From Bigelowiella natans CCMP2755 (taxonomy: Eukaryota > Cercozoa > Chlorarachniophyceae), in contig ADNK01001328.1 in assembly GCA_000320545.1 (NCBI GenBank), positions 26,875 through 90,874 on the forward strand: a stretch of 64,000 bases of DNA. The letters run 5' to 3'. The first letter of the stretch is position 1. Each line of letters opens with the position of its first letter. The translations under genes were made by a program, and so were the position numbers. The notes under the pieces are model-generated. The model ran no database searches and was not told the DNA's origin. It worked only from the letters and a program-made list of their open reading frames with translations. Below are positions 12,530-24,118 of the stretch, piece by piece.

Positions 12530-13447
12530 CAAGCCTTAACGAATTGTTCGCATGAATCAGAGCTGCCTGTGGGACACAATATATCAATATATATATATAT
12601 ATATATATATATAATTCATACATATCGAACCAAGTGTTTCCCTCAATTCTCTCTCACTCATCAACCCTCTACTTCCTACCTTGGACGCGCAGTAAGCTGA
12701 AAGGCGGCATGCGTACGATCTACAGGGTAGTCTGCGTCAATCTATCTCATACTATGAGTGCAAATCATTCGACTCACATGACCACAGTCTCGCTTCCGCA
12801 ATAGCACCAAAAAATACACAAAGGAGAGCTGTACAGTGTTACCTTCCCGCGGACGACGCTACGTTCACTATGCGACCCTGATCACGTTTGATCATATCTT
12901 TGAGGAAAACCTGACAAAATTTGAAAGTCATGGCAATCCGAATCAGATTTACATGACATAGCGTGATTGCTGCCTTTATCATGTAGAGCGGCCCAAGTGC
13001 GTTGATTCCCAATGTTTTCGCCAGGTCTTCATTGCTCCAGTCGATTAGATTCTTTCCCTCTCCAACAACTCCAGCATTATTGATGAGAACATCGATCCCT
13101 TGTGGAAACTCAGCTTTAACCTTGGCCGCCATTGAAGATACAGCCTTCACATCCGAGACGTCGCACAAGTAGGAAGACGCAACTCCGCCTTTCTTGGTGA
13201 TTTCATTTGAGACGCGTTTGAGTCCCAGTGCTGATACGTCCAGCATGACAACGTGCGCTCCATGGTTTGCGAGCTTCTTTGCCACTACTTCTCCGATTCC
13301 TGAAGCAGAGCCCGTTATGATGACGACTTTGCCCTTGAGTCTCTCTGGGTAAACCGTCCCGGACAGGAACTTGTCCGAAGTAATCACCACTAGCACGACG
13401 ATTGCCACACAGCAGACGAGGAGGGGGAGAAGCAAAATGAAAGTCAT
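12530..13447 (-). CDS. Membrane-anchored short-chain dehydrogenase/reductase (3' exons unresolved)
   Basis: Exons 13447-12843 (possibly split by a 42-nt intron at 12952-12911), 12719-12680 and 12566-12530 join in phase. The start is the ATG giving MTFILLLPLLVCC, a single hydrophobic N-terminal anchor, like the 17-beta-HSD/retinol dehydrogenase group. Rossmann signatures are clear: the NAD(P)-binding TGSASGIGE, the NNAG motif in LINNAGVVGEG, the GRIVNVASSAG strand with the catalytic Ser environment, and the catalytic YxxxK as SAYCASK in the 40-nt second exon. The next exon gives AALIHANNSLRL. The substrate-binding C-terminal part was not placed with confidence (see 11331-12529). Substrate unknown; steroid, retinoid or lipid alcohols are usual for anchored SDRs. 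The 42-nt segment also reads through without a stop. Confidence 0.8.
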
Positions 13448-13615
13448 GACCACTGACCCGTCTATGCAAATTCCGATTTGAGTGGGGCAATCTTCAAATT
13501 ATTTAAAGGAACGCCTTCAGTGGGTGGATGATGAGAGGGAGAGTGTGTGTCAACTTAGAACGTGGTTTTGATCAACTTATCCGAAGATCATGTTCTTTTC
13601 CAGAACAGTCATCAG

Positions 13616-13741
13616 TCAGGCAGCCACGCAAACGACGGGCAGCATGAGGGTGGGGATGTGGGAGTACCAGCCTCCACGATTCACAAGGAAAAGGAAAAAG
13701 ATGAAGGAGAATTTACCCAATTTCTTCTTGTCGTCACCCAT
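13616..13741 (-). CDS. Possible 41-residue single-helix membrane peptide
   Basis: An ATG-initiated frame encodes MGDDKKKLGKFSFIFFLFLV and continues to a TGA: a charged N-terminus, one hydrophobic segment and a second hydrophobic patch. It lies between the divergent SDR and GTPase genes. Nothing else supports it. It could be chance, or the first exon of a longer transcript (a GT follows codon 8). Confidence 0.25.
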   Translation of the reverse strand: MGDDKKKLGKFSFIFFLFLVNRGGWYSHIPTLMLPVVCVAA

Positions 13742-14027
13742 TTTTAGGTAAAATGGGATGCCGTTTTTATGGTAGAGAGAGACCCATCACACAACATCAT
13801 CCATCAAGAAGAAGGAACGAAATGCCAAATTCATCACCATGCCGTCACTCACATCCTGATATTAAAAATCGGCTTGTATTTGTCGGAAGTATGTCTCATT
13901 TTTGTGTCGTTAGGTAGCAAAGCGCATGTCGGTCGTTCACTGCCTCACATGCCCTCCTCCTGTGCTGCAGACCAAGAGTAATGCTGCTACGTCCCCTGGC
14001 CTTCGATACTGACTAGAGCTCGAAGCT

Positions 14028-15026
14028 ATGTCCTCGGAGGAGTGGCTTAAGGTAGGGTTGACCGAAAGCGACAGTGATTCTCAAATTATATGTAGTCAAG
14101 AGAGACCAGACGAGGCTGCTGGGTCCACCCCAACACCCCCTCCCTCGAATCTGAGGGTAATTCTGAGCAGTAGAAAGAACAAAAGATCCGGAAGCCTGAA
14201 TCTTAAGCCAGATCATGAAGTGAATATCGCTATCCTTGGTCCTTCGGGAGTTGGCAAGTCGGCCTTGCTAAATCGATGGATTGATGGCGATTTCAGCAAG
14301 AAGTGGGTGTCGACGAACGGCCTGCAAGGACGGGTTAAGATATTTTTCCTCAAGGTAATAACCAATTTCATAATGAACGGCTGTCAAAGAAGAAGCTATG
14401 ACTAAGTTCAGCGCATTGTTCATCATACGCAAACATTGTTACAGGGTTTCATAGTAAAAGCGAATGTGCTGGATGCCAGTGGTCAAAAGAGGCACAGAGC
14501 AATCGTAGAGGAACAGCTTAGCAATCAGCACGGGTGTATTATATGTTTCTCAGCGGCGAAAGAGAGTAGCAACAGCTTAGAGGAAGCAAAGGAATGGGTC
14601 GATAAAGTTCGTACTTCGAATCCGTCTTGTAATTTGGTACTAGTAGTCCGAAACATCCCCATTTTTTACACGGTTTCGTCACGCACAGCAACAATGTATT
14701 TTATTGCACTCAGGCGCTCATCGAATGTCAAACAGATAAATATCCAGCGAACTCTGAAATTACAGTTGAAGCCACAACATTTGCAGCAAAAAGGAAAATG
14801 GAATTCTATTCGACTAGTGCAGCAAAATCAGGGTTACTTCTTAAGCACTATTAGAATTTTTAAGAGAACGTCCCCTCCTACTTTGAGGTCAACTCTGTGT
14901 ATCTATGTATGATATACAGAGACGTGGTCGAAGAATCATTCACTAAATTTATAGAAAACATCTTGATCTCTAAACGAGGATCGAGCAACATCTTCACCAT
15001 TGCTGGGGAGCGGAAGGTTCATACAT

Positions 15027-15061
<35 letters not shown>

Positions 15062-15826
15062 TTAAGTCGTCGTCGTCGTCACAACCGCCACTATTGTCAG
15101 TAACACCATCATAACCATTACCACCCCGAGCCTGATCATCCGACGTGTCAGAGAAACTGCAATTAAGCAGTATTCATGTAAAAGAAAATCAATTTGTTTT
15201 CGTAGCAGGATAGTATGGTTAAGACGAAGCAGAAACATGAGGGGGAGGGGGAGGGGGATGGATCGAATAGCAGGTTCTCACCAGGACAGGTACAAAGCTA
15301 CCTATCTAGGAGAAGATCTTTCAAGCAGCACTACTGGCAGCAGGAAATACTGAACAATAATTGTTTTAAAGATAGTTGAATGTTTCCGCAAGAAGTATGG
15401 TGGCTGGGTGGACACAAAAGTGCTGGCAATCCGATCAGATGGTTCGTTAGATCTCGGAATTGGTGATAACGTGCATCCTTCAAGGTGCTACCTAATACTA
15501 CTATCACTACTACTGATAATATTAGTAGTAGTAGTTGTAGTTGTAGTAGTAGTAGTAGTAGATGCATATTGGGTATTATTCTATAGTCATGTATTTTGTC
15601 ATGGGTGAGGGTTGACGCGCTGGTAATCCCAGCAATGGACGAGGGGGAGGAAAAGACACACATAGATGATTCCTTGTGCTCTCACAACAGCACTCTGTCT
15701 GTACCACGGATAAATCACACTTTCGATGACGTTTTCCCAGCACCATTGAAATTCATCACCTATAAACGTTATGAACCTGTTGTAGCAACGTTGCACAGGC
15801 AGAAACAAAAAATGCAAAGACGATAA
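14028..15826 (+). CDS. Ras-like small GTPase with degenerate G4 motif and C-terminal Tudor-like module
   Basis: Seven exons (14028-14354, 14445-14636, 14714-14832, 14920-15016, 15206-15289, 15372-15484, 15610-15826) join with all phases closed into 382 residues. The P-loop GPSGVGKS is at 71-78, the G3 motif DASGQ at 119-123 and a G5-like STSAAKSG at 206-213. G4, normally NKxD, reads CQTD at 178-181, so Asn and Lys are lost and guanine specificity is doubtful. Helix five is DVVEESFTKFIENIL. A glutamate/glycine linker leads to a module around 274-311 (KYGGWVDTKVLAIRSDGSLD) of the Tudor/SH3-like kind, W...V..I..DG..D. No C-terminal CAAX box is seen. The next gene starts 67 bp downstream on the same strand and carries related modules. 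Confidence 0.83.
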
Positions 15827-15893
15827 TGGGTTGTTTCGGTGGTGTTGTGACTCACTCACTCACTCACTGTGCATTAGTGTCCGGATAATAGAC

Positions 15894-17288
15894 ATGGATG
15901 AGCGGTCACGAAGAGACGTCTGGGATGCAGGCACACCTGTTGAGGTATACTCCGATCGAGACCAGAAATGGATACCGACGGTCATCATAGGGACAGAGAA
16001 AACCGAGGTAATACGCACATACGCACAGAGTGCGAAGCTTATTTCAGTTTGTTGAAAAAGAAGAATATTAAGAAGGAGAAGAAGAAGAAGAAGAAGAAGA
16101 AGAAGAAGAAGAAGAAGAAGAAGACAACATTCATATTGAAAAGGTAGATTCTGACGACGATAATATCGTCCTCCTTGCCTCATTGGTTTCAGAATCTCAA
16201 TTGGCTAATCACAGAGCTGAAGCCAGTTCTCCGTTATGACACGGAGATGGTAAGAGCTGCCGATACTGTTGGTTCCAAAATGAAAAGCTCAAACTTAATC
16301 AGCAGTAGCAGCAGCAGCAGAATCAGTGCCAGCAGAGGTATCTTACATGGTATAAAAGAAGAAACAGAAGAAGAAGAAGAGCAAGAGGAACAGGTGCTCG
16401 AGCCACAAGCACGTTCTTGTTCAATCGGAAAACAGGGCGCGACACCACGAAGGGAAAGCAAGACAACGATGGAGGAAGAGCACTCTATTGCGGCTCATAG
16501 AACTTCTAAACAACAGGTGAGAACGCGTGCAGGGGTACCAACAACATCCAACAGCCAAGGCAAACAGGTAGAAAAAATGTTGTTATATATGTGATTATAT
16601 GTGTGTGCTTCAAGGGACTAACCACAGACATCATCCCTGTATCGTGAAGGAGTTAAAGACGGAGTTCGCCATCTCCGAGCAGGTTCTGTATCATTCCACC
16701 AGCGCTCAGACTTGGATCCATGCGACAGTAGAATCCTGCAATAGAGATGGAACAGTCAATCTAGATATAAAGCCGAATGCTGCCGCTTCGAAAATAATGC
16801 GGTATCCAGACGAGGAGAAAATAGATCTCGGCGAATTGCAAGCCTTGAAGGTTCAATTTTCAACAAAGTAAACCATATTTTTCTCAAATAACTCCACAAT
16901 TTTTTGTTTAGAGAGATTTAGGTCGCTTAAACAAAGAGCTTTTAGAAACCCAATCGGAGCACAAAGCCTTGTTGATTCATGCGGAAGAAACTAAAAAGGA
17001 TTTGACAAGGTAGTAAGCTTACAATCATTATCTGAAGCATGGTAAAATTTTCCACATTCTGTTTTCAAAGTCGCATGAAAACCCTTGAAAACGAGCTGCG
17101 GTTGGCAAGGCAGAAGGTAAATCGAAATATAATAATTGCTTTACAGGTGTTAAATTCTCATGCAAAAATGTTGTACCTATCACGCTTCCAACCACCGAGA
17201 ACATAATGTACATATATTCGTATGCTACGCACATAAACAGAATAGCCAGCTAAAGATACAGAACCGGAGGCTAAAGTTTCGATTATAG
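15894..17288 (+). CDS. Tudor-like and coiled-coil protein of unknown function
   Basis: Exons 15894-16007, 16193-16516, 16533-16567, 16628-16850, 16912-17009, 17071-17116 and 17241-17288 close in phase to give 295 residues. An N-terminal half-module (TPVEVYSDRDQKWIPTVII) and a fuller module near residues 170-206 (EQVLYHSTSAQTWIHATVE, then NRDGTVNLDI) show the Tudor/SH3-like pattern seen in the upstream GTPase gene. Between them is a low-complexity Ser/Glu-rich stretch. The C-terminal third (DLGRLNKELLETQSEHKALL, KTLENELRLARQK) has heptads and should form a coiled coil. The first intron holds a pure AAG microsatellite. The tiny exon at 16533-16567 is supported only by phase. Confidence 0.72.
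16076..16123. repeat. (AAG)n microsatellite
   Basis: About fifteen uninterrupted AAG units inside the first intron of the Tudor-like gene. Confidence 0.9.
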
Positions 17289-18362
17289 CACAGTTAGTGA
17301 GGTGATATTGGAAGGCGAGCCATGACCATATTCTCTTTGTGCAAGCGATGATTATGCCAAAAAATTACAGGTAATAAAGTTATTTGCCTCATGCGGGGCA
17401 ATACATACAGCAGTAGCTGCATCGACTACTTGATATGCGATGCATGGTGCATATAAGCCTGCATGCAAAACATTACGGAACGCATTGCTATGTATACATA
17501 TATATGTACACATAAAATATTCAGGGCATCAACGCCACCCCCTGGCTAGCTGGGCATTGACCGCGCAGTCAATGCCCTGCGGGAAATGACTTCATTCAAG
17601 TACAAGTTCCCACCGTCTACGTTTGTGCGGTTGGATTGGTGCCTGTTGTCCTTCCCCGGGAAAAGTGTGAAGCCATGACGCGCTCACGCTTGCATGCAGG
17701 CGAAATGATGTGATGTGTCCAAATTCTGAGCTGCGTGATCTAGCTAGCTAGTGATGATGCGCTGATCACATGTGTGCAGATCTAGCGATGTCCCAACAGA
17801 TGCCCCATCATAGCACATGAAATGAGAGACAAAGAGGAGCCACCCCTGCTAGCCTGGCTCATCTTTCGATTCTAGCTTTCTAGCTTTGCTTAGACAACCG
17901 TTGACGCGACAGCTTGAATTCGCAAACTACCATTAGATCATAATGACTAGATGAAGCAATGTCTTGCACGCACATCACATGCGTTGCCTCTTGCACGCTA
18001 GCACGCGTCGTCTTCATCATTCACATCAGGCAGCTCTCTAAAATGTAGCATCGCTCGCTTGGCTGCGCATCTCGCTCTGCAAGCACCCACACTAGCGCAC
18101 CGTTTCATTCAAATTGTCCTCTTCATCATGACACAAAGATAACCAACGAAACAACGTAACGATAAATGTGTGGACGCGCTCTCTAGCTAGCTAGGGTGAT
18201 GTCAATTGGCGGGAAAATGTGTTAATAAATGTTGCCGTTATAGACCTACGCTTTGTTGGCTGGATAAATTCGTTAACAAAACGTTTAATAAATTAAAACG
18301 TAAAGCGCTAAATTTTTCATTCTGATGGTGTCGGGACACAATATTCGCATTAGGTATTGAAT
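17289..18362. other. Convergent intergenic island 3
   Basis: This lies between the 3' ends of the Tudor-like gene (+) and the demethylase (-). It contains TCTAGCTAGCTAG at about 17740 and again near 18182, repeated GCATGC and TGCATGCA words, and many interrupted palindromes. No coding exon was found. Confidence 0.6.
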
Positions 18363-20068
18363 TCAACGTGCCATTTCGTTCCGAATGTAGTCGCAAAGAC
18401 GTACTCGAGGTCGGATGGGCAAAATTTCCATTAATTCTTCCTCATCCATACTCAATAGCTCTTCCAGCCTTATATTCTTGCGGATGATCTAATGCCACAA
18501 CGCAGTAATAAGATTGGGAAGTTGATGGCATCTTTAGTATTATTTCACCTTATCTGCGTAATGAAGAGCTATCCCGAGCTTATTGAAGAGCTGGTATATT
18601 GTATATTCTTGTTACAAAATTATGGTAATAAAGCAAACTACTAGTTCTTTATATGAACATAGATGTCATAACCAGCTTACTGGTGACCTTTCTGATCTCG
18701 TGCTTCATATTTACAGGGCGTTTACTTGGACGGGTATCTTGCTTTAGAGCTCGCTTCTTCCCTACACTACTAGAACCCTGACTGCTATCCGACGGCTGCA
18801 CTTCGTACCTCGTTAGTGTCAAGTCTATCACGTCGTAGTCATCGTCATCCTCAAACAAACCATCTTCATGTTCGTTTTCTCTTTCCTTCTTCGGTTCATT
18901 ATTGTCCTCCTCAAAATCATCATCATCATCGACAAATTTTAGCTCATCGGGAGATGTTGACGTGGACGCCTTTTCACTCGATGAATCATTCTCTCCAGAT
19001 TCTTTCTCCTCCTTCTTGGCCTCATTTTGCATCTGCTCTTTCGCAACCTTTTTTGCCACCTACAACTCAAAAGTCAATCATTGCTATCCGTCCTTTTTTT
19101 CATAAGAAGTACTACTTTCATCTGCTTGGCGTTTGGCCTGTAGCCGCAAACGGTGCAACGTTTGTGGGTTCGATTGTTTCGAAACGTGCAAAGCGGGCAA
19201 CTCCATGGAACCACACCCTTTCTTGCCTGGCAAATATGTCAAGAAGTCAGGGTATGTAATCTACTGTGCGCTGTCACTGCTGTTGAATGATTTACAATAC
19301 CTTCATTGATTTTTTCCGATTGTCTTCTGCTTTTTGCGCTGTTTTCACATAAGGGTGATCCTCCGAGATAATCTGTTATATATAGGCATAAAGAAATAGT
19401 CAATAGGAAGATTTATGATCGATGTAGTTTTAATCTCACGAACCTTCCTTTTCGTCATCTTCTTCACGAAATCGATCATATCGATTCTAACACTATCGGT
19501 CACACAACGGCAAAACTTCGCTCCACATCCTTCAGGCACCCAACTGCAATATGATATAAGAATCGTTGTCAATAATGATTACTAACCAAATCCATATTTT
19601 GATTCATGCCTGAGAAGTGCAAAATTGACGGACTCGGCACAATTAAATCCATAGTTGAATCCTAAGTTGTTTGACACAAGCTTTTGAAAAAAAGAGTGAC
19701 AATGCTGAATTTATTGCACACCTGCGTGAAAGGACTTGGGGAAAGTGATCATGAACTCGCCCTCATGTTGTACTGCTCGATAAACCTTATTTTATTATTG
19801 GGCTTAGTGAAATAGAAGCTCTTTATAAGACAAGGGGGTTACAAATGCTTGTTGTTTCATACCGGTATCCCGGCACTTTCGAGGAGTTTAGGGCTCACTA
19901 CACATTTCTTGTGTCTCAAAAATTCCGCACACTGTCTCGCCTGATGCGGATAAAGCCCTTTGAGGACTCGCTCCGTCTGCTCGAAGTGGCTCCCTGGGAT
20001 CCCATACCTTATACCAAACACAGAAAGAAAATATTATGAGTTCACCCTGAATACAAAAGATGAACTAC

Positions 20069-20124
<56 letters not shown>

Positions 20125-21366
20125 GAGAGAGAATTACCATTGTTTCGGCTTCCCAAAATGAAGGTAATTTATGGAAAATAAATTCATGTCCTGAAACAGA
20201 TTTCCATAAAATAAGTTAGTTGGGAGAACGACGACCTCATAACCATACTATTCACAAGAATTTGATTAAATACCTCTACATGCCAAGAAAATGTAGATTG
20301 CCACATACCGAAATATAGCATCGGTAGGGTGACCTGAGATGGAGAGACACCAATTATACATGATGGACAACTTGCACTGGGTTATGAAAAAATGTCGACT
20401 AGCACAGTACCCCGGGTAAATCGTTCCGGATGAGATTCAGGATAGTTCCAAGCTGAATATTTTTGAAATTGGGGATTAGAAGAGGGAAAGTGGGTATCTA
20501 AAAATGTTGCGAAGGCTTACGTCGTTGCAGTTCCATGATTCCTGGTCCTTGTCGAAAAGGCTCCTATTTTTTCCGGTACACACAGACCTCAGGAAGTAAA
20601 TCAATTTAAGCGTTAAATTAGTACCCTGGGCTATCTGCGCCATAGAGCGGGGGACTGCGATGTGAAATATTACTCCAGTATGCCTGCATATCGTCGAATA
20701 GGTTATCATTGAGAATGAGTTGGAAACGAAACCGAGACAATTAAGTTTGGACCCTTTCCAGTTGTTTGAAATCGCGGTCCTGGAAGTATTTTCGTTCTCT
20801 TCTTGAGCAAGAATTCAACCTCTTATCGCATTCATTGGAGAATCCATGAACAGTCATGTAATCTGTCTCCATTATAGAGATTACCTGCAAAACCCAACGT
20901 ATTCACAACATAGTTCCCACTTCGTGAAAATCTTAACTAACCTCATAGACACCACGACTCCCATTTACGTGTTGCCGGACGGGACTGTGAATAATTGCAG
21001 GATCTTCCAACTTTGTGCTACTTCGTGTCTAAGTTTTGCAATTACATTGCTGAAGTGTGGCACCATCGCAAACGAAGTTACGAATATTGTCGACCTACTA
21101 CCTTATTCTCGTTGCGTGATTTCCCGACGTATCCCAGCCTGTCAAAGTGATATCCAGCAGCTCGGGGAATGAATTCTTTCGGAGGAATGATTTTCACAAG
21201 GCCGAACTTCTTCCCTTCGTCCTCGATGCTCTCCACATACTTACTGAAGTTCTGTAAACAAGCGTGTGACGAACTCGGAATATTATGTATTCACAAAATA
21301 GACCTTGAATTCCTCCCACGTAGGCCGAAATACCGGAATAGAGCACAAAGGATCTTCCTTGGTCAT
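18363..21366 (-). CDS. KDM4-type JmjN-JmjC histone lysine demethylase with RanBP2 zinc finger and C-terminal SAM domain
   Basis: The start ATG at 21366 opens MTKEDPLCSIPVFRPTWEEF, a JmjN domain that continues KYVESIEDEGKKFGLVKIIP. The JmjC domain is spread over many short exons and follows KDM4 order: PLYGADSPG, SLFDKDQESWN, LPMLYFGMWQSTFSWHVED, LFSINYLHFGKPKQWYGIP, the zinc-site residues in CAEFLRHKK, GEFMITFPKSFHAGFN, and the late CRC pair. The Fe(II) ligands HxE and distal His are intact, so activity is expected. Next come a RanBP2-type zinc finger (W-x-C-P-L-C, later C-T-V-C), an acidic Ser-rich linker, and two final exons (LFNKLGIALHYADK; LEELLSMDEEELMEILP) with the helix pattern of a SAM domain, ending at TGA 18363-18365. 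Animal KDM4 has PHD and Tudor domains instead. A GC-AG intron is likely at 19544-19609. Confidence 0.93.
20072..20121. repeat. (GA)n microsatellite in a demethylase intron
   Basis: About 50 bp of pure GA repeat between two JmjC exons. Confidence 0.9.
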
Positions 21367-21750
21367 ATTTGATCGGATTCCCAGCGAGCTGTGGCGAGTT
21401 ATCGAGCGAAATGTTTTGGAGTAATGGCGGGCTGTGTTGAAAGATGGTACGTTTGCTTAGAATGCAGATGTGCATGTAGTTTGTACTTAATTCAGATCAA
21501 ATTGAGAGAAAAAAAATCAATACCCACACGCAAAATCACGCGCACTTTTCGCATAATTCAAGCAGGAAGCATCTACATGTCAAATTACGGCCGCAGTCTC
21601 CGACCTCGGGTTTGGTGACTGATCTTGAGAATTTGATTTAATCTTATGAAGTCGCACATATGAAATGTCCTGTGTTTAATGTCAGACAGAGTAGTACAGA
21701 ACAGAACCCCACCTACCTCGTGGAAAAGCACTGGACTGTGAGAATTGACA

Positions 21751-22194
21751 ATGTCCTTCTCGCGACGGGGGGTGGAAATCGAACCCATTGAGGTGATTTT
21801 CTTCGTTTGCGTGAATTCGCACAAATTATATTTAACCTGGATTTAACAACGTTCAGGAGCCTACGTTTCAGAAGTACGAACGGGCGTTTACTACCGTTCT
21901 AAATCGGTTGAAAGCGAAGATAAGCTCTCTTCGCCGAGCGAGAGATAATGGTATGTGCATTTTCTTCACAGCTTCAGGAAGCTCATCGATTTCTCCGCCG
22001 ATGTTGCAGACATACAGTATCGACTCCTTCAGGAAGGATTAGAAGATGTGAAGAATGCAAAGGAATATGTAAGCCTCGATTAGTATTTGCCCTTTGTTAA
22101 TCATACCATAACTTCAATGCTACACAGCTAAATACATTGGATAGAGAGATGGCAAGCTGGCATTATCATCAAAAGGTCTATTTAGAGCACAACA

Positions 22195-22238
<44 letters not shown>

Positions 22239-22842
22239 ATACCCATCTGAGAAAAGTCTCCTCATTAGGCAAATTTAGAATCGAGGGCACGCATTAGATT
22301 ACGATCTCTAAGGAAAAATCTATCTCAACACCAAGAAGTGTTGAAAAGCTACGCACGTAATTTAGACCCAGATTCCAGCGTTGTCGCGCCGGTGATAACT
22401 GAAGCATAGAAAAATTGGGAAATGTCTCATTTTGTTTTTAATGGACAGGAGGATCGAGATTCAAGACGACGTTTAAATGAGATGTCGGCTATCCAGATGG
22501 ATAACAGATCAAGCATGGAACGAACCATTCGAGAAATTGATGATATGCATTCAAAAGGAACTGAAACGATGGAGATTTTGGGTGGGAATACAGAAGCACT
22601 AGTGCGGGCAAAATCCAATGTACTTTTTTTTAATTATGAATGGTATGTCTTTGTTCATATTCCAATATTTATTTCAGATTGAATTTACGAGCAACATTAA
22701 CAGCCAGGCAAGAAACGTAGTAAATCGACTCGCCTACCGTGTTTGGACAGACAAATGCTTGCAATATTCGATTATTGGCGTAGAAATCATAATCATAATT
22801 GTGATATTATGCTTTAAGTTCACGAATGTTGAACGACACTGA
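21751..22842 (+). CDS. VTI1: Vti1-like Qb-SNARE
   Basis: Seven exons (21751-21792, 21857-21950, 22010-22068, 22128-22175, 22269-22391, 22449-22619, 22678-22842) close in phase to give 233 residues, the size of Vti1. The N-terminus FQKYERAFTTVLNRL matches the first helix of the Vti1 N-terminal bundle. The SNARE helix runs through SSMERTIREIDDMHSKGTET, MEILGGNTEALVRAKSN and SNINSQARNVVNRLAYRVWT. A single C-terminal membrane anchor (YSIIGVEIIIIIVILCF) follows. Qb-SNAREs of this family act in Golgi, endosome and vacuole/lysosome fusion. The region of the central layer reads GGNTEA where Vti1 relatives usually have a Gln. Membrin/Bos1 is the alternative, but the N-terminal helix and length favour Vti1. 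A 38-bp AT microsatellite sits in intron four. Confidence 0.78.
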
Positions 22843-24118
22843 TAGATTCACACTGATAGCTTCAAGCCAGCAATTATTATAAGGATATATTTTACAATGT
22901 ATTAATCCGTCAAGATTGCCTCAAATTGTGACCACTTAGCTTATCCAGTTATATTACTGCACCAGGAATATTCATGTGCGGTGCATGCATGCAGCAAGCA
23001 TCATTAGTTGAATAAAATCCCGAGCGAGCGAGCTACGTTTAGTGCGGATCACTAAATGAAGCAAGCAACAGTAATGTAATGATTTGCAAATGTTGTCTTC
23101 ATGCACACACATGCATGCATTGCGTAGCGCTTGCTAGTATAACGTCTCGCATGGATGCGGCAGGTTTTTCAGCTGCCCACAGCATTGTTGTGCTGTTCAT
23201 GTGTTGTAGCTAGTAGTGCCCTGGCGCTAGGCGGCTAATAACACAATATCAGTGATGCAGTGCGCATGTAGTCTGGCTACACGTCGTACGTACTGCTCCG
23301 TTGTTGTTGCATCATTCATTGTGCATAATTCCTTGCTAGCTTGCTGCTAGCTCTAGAGTTGGCTAGCAGCTGCAATCCTCATGGCACTGAGTTGTAGCAA
23401 TGCTAGTCATGCATTCACAAAATGGCAGATGATGCGCAGGCATCGTACTTTTAGGTCACGTCGATGAGACGACGATGCCGAAAAACATGGTGTGGATTTA
23501 CCCAACAACCAAGCATCACAAAGTGTCATGGCCGTGCTATCTTCGCAGCCTGCGGGACTCAACTAGTCAAAGCCATGTGAGCAAGTGCAAAGCATGCCGG
23601 CCGGTGTCGGAAATCTATCCATTTAAGCAGCCCCTGCGCTGCTTAAGTTTCCTGTTGACTTGCGTTTGTTTGTTTTTTGAGAAGCCAGGTATGGACTATT
23701 TTTTAGCTTGCCTCCCGCCCGTTTTGCCAATCCTGATTTTGAAAGCAAAGGAGGAAATTGTCGTCATTAGACTGGCTCTTGAATGTAGTGTTCACTACAT
23801 CCTTCCGAACCTGAATTCCGGTCCCCAGCTGCTACAGTCGACTTTCTAATTTTATTTGCATTCCCCTTAGGTGTTTCAGTTTTCTTAGTGCTTGAGAACC
23901 TAAATTTCAAATATGAGCAAAAGGAAGCGAAACATGTGTGTTCGTCATACCTCTTTGTTTTCTTTTTTCGATCAATTGAAGGAAATGATGAACTTCGTGA
24001 CGCTCTCGAATGAGACGCTATTGTTCTCATTGAACTTTTTTTCTCTTTCATACCATTTTTCTTCACATTTCTACTTTAAATAAAAGGAGGAACACTTAAA
24101 ATAACCACACACGCTACA
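22843..24118. other. Convergent intergenic island 4
   Basis: This lies between the 3' ends of Vti1 (+) and the acidic repeat gene (-). Bases 22970-23460 are rich in GCATGC, TGCATGCA and GCTAGC words. A 124-residue plus-strand frame at 23475-23849 has a few hydrophobic stretches but no recognisable domain and an odd composition. I do not call it a gene. Confidence 0.55.

Noticed and set aside
23475-23849. Plus-strand 124-codon frame next to island 4
   Set aside because: No recognised domain or splice context; Cys/Leu-rich translation of spacer-type sequence.
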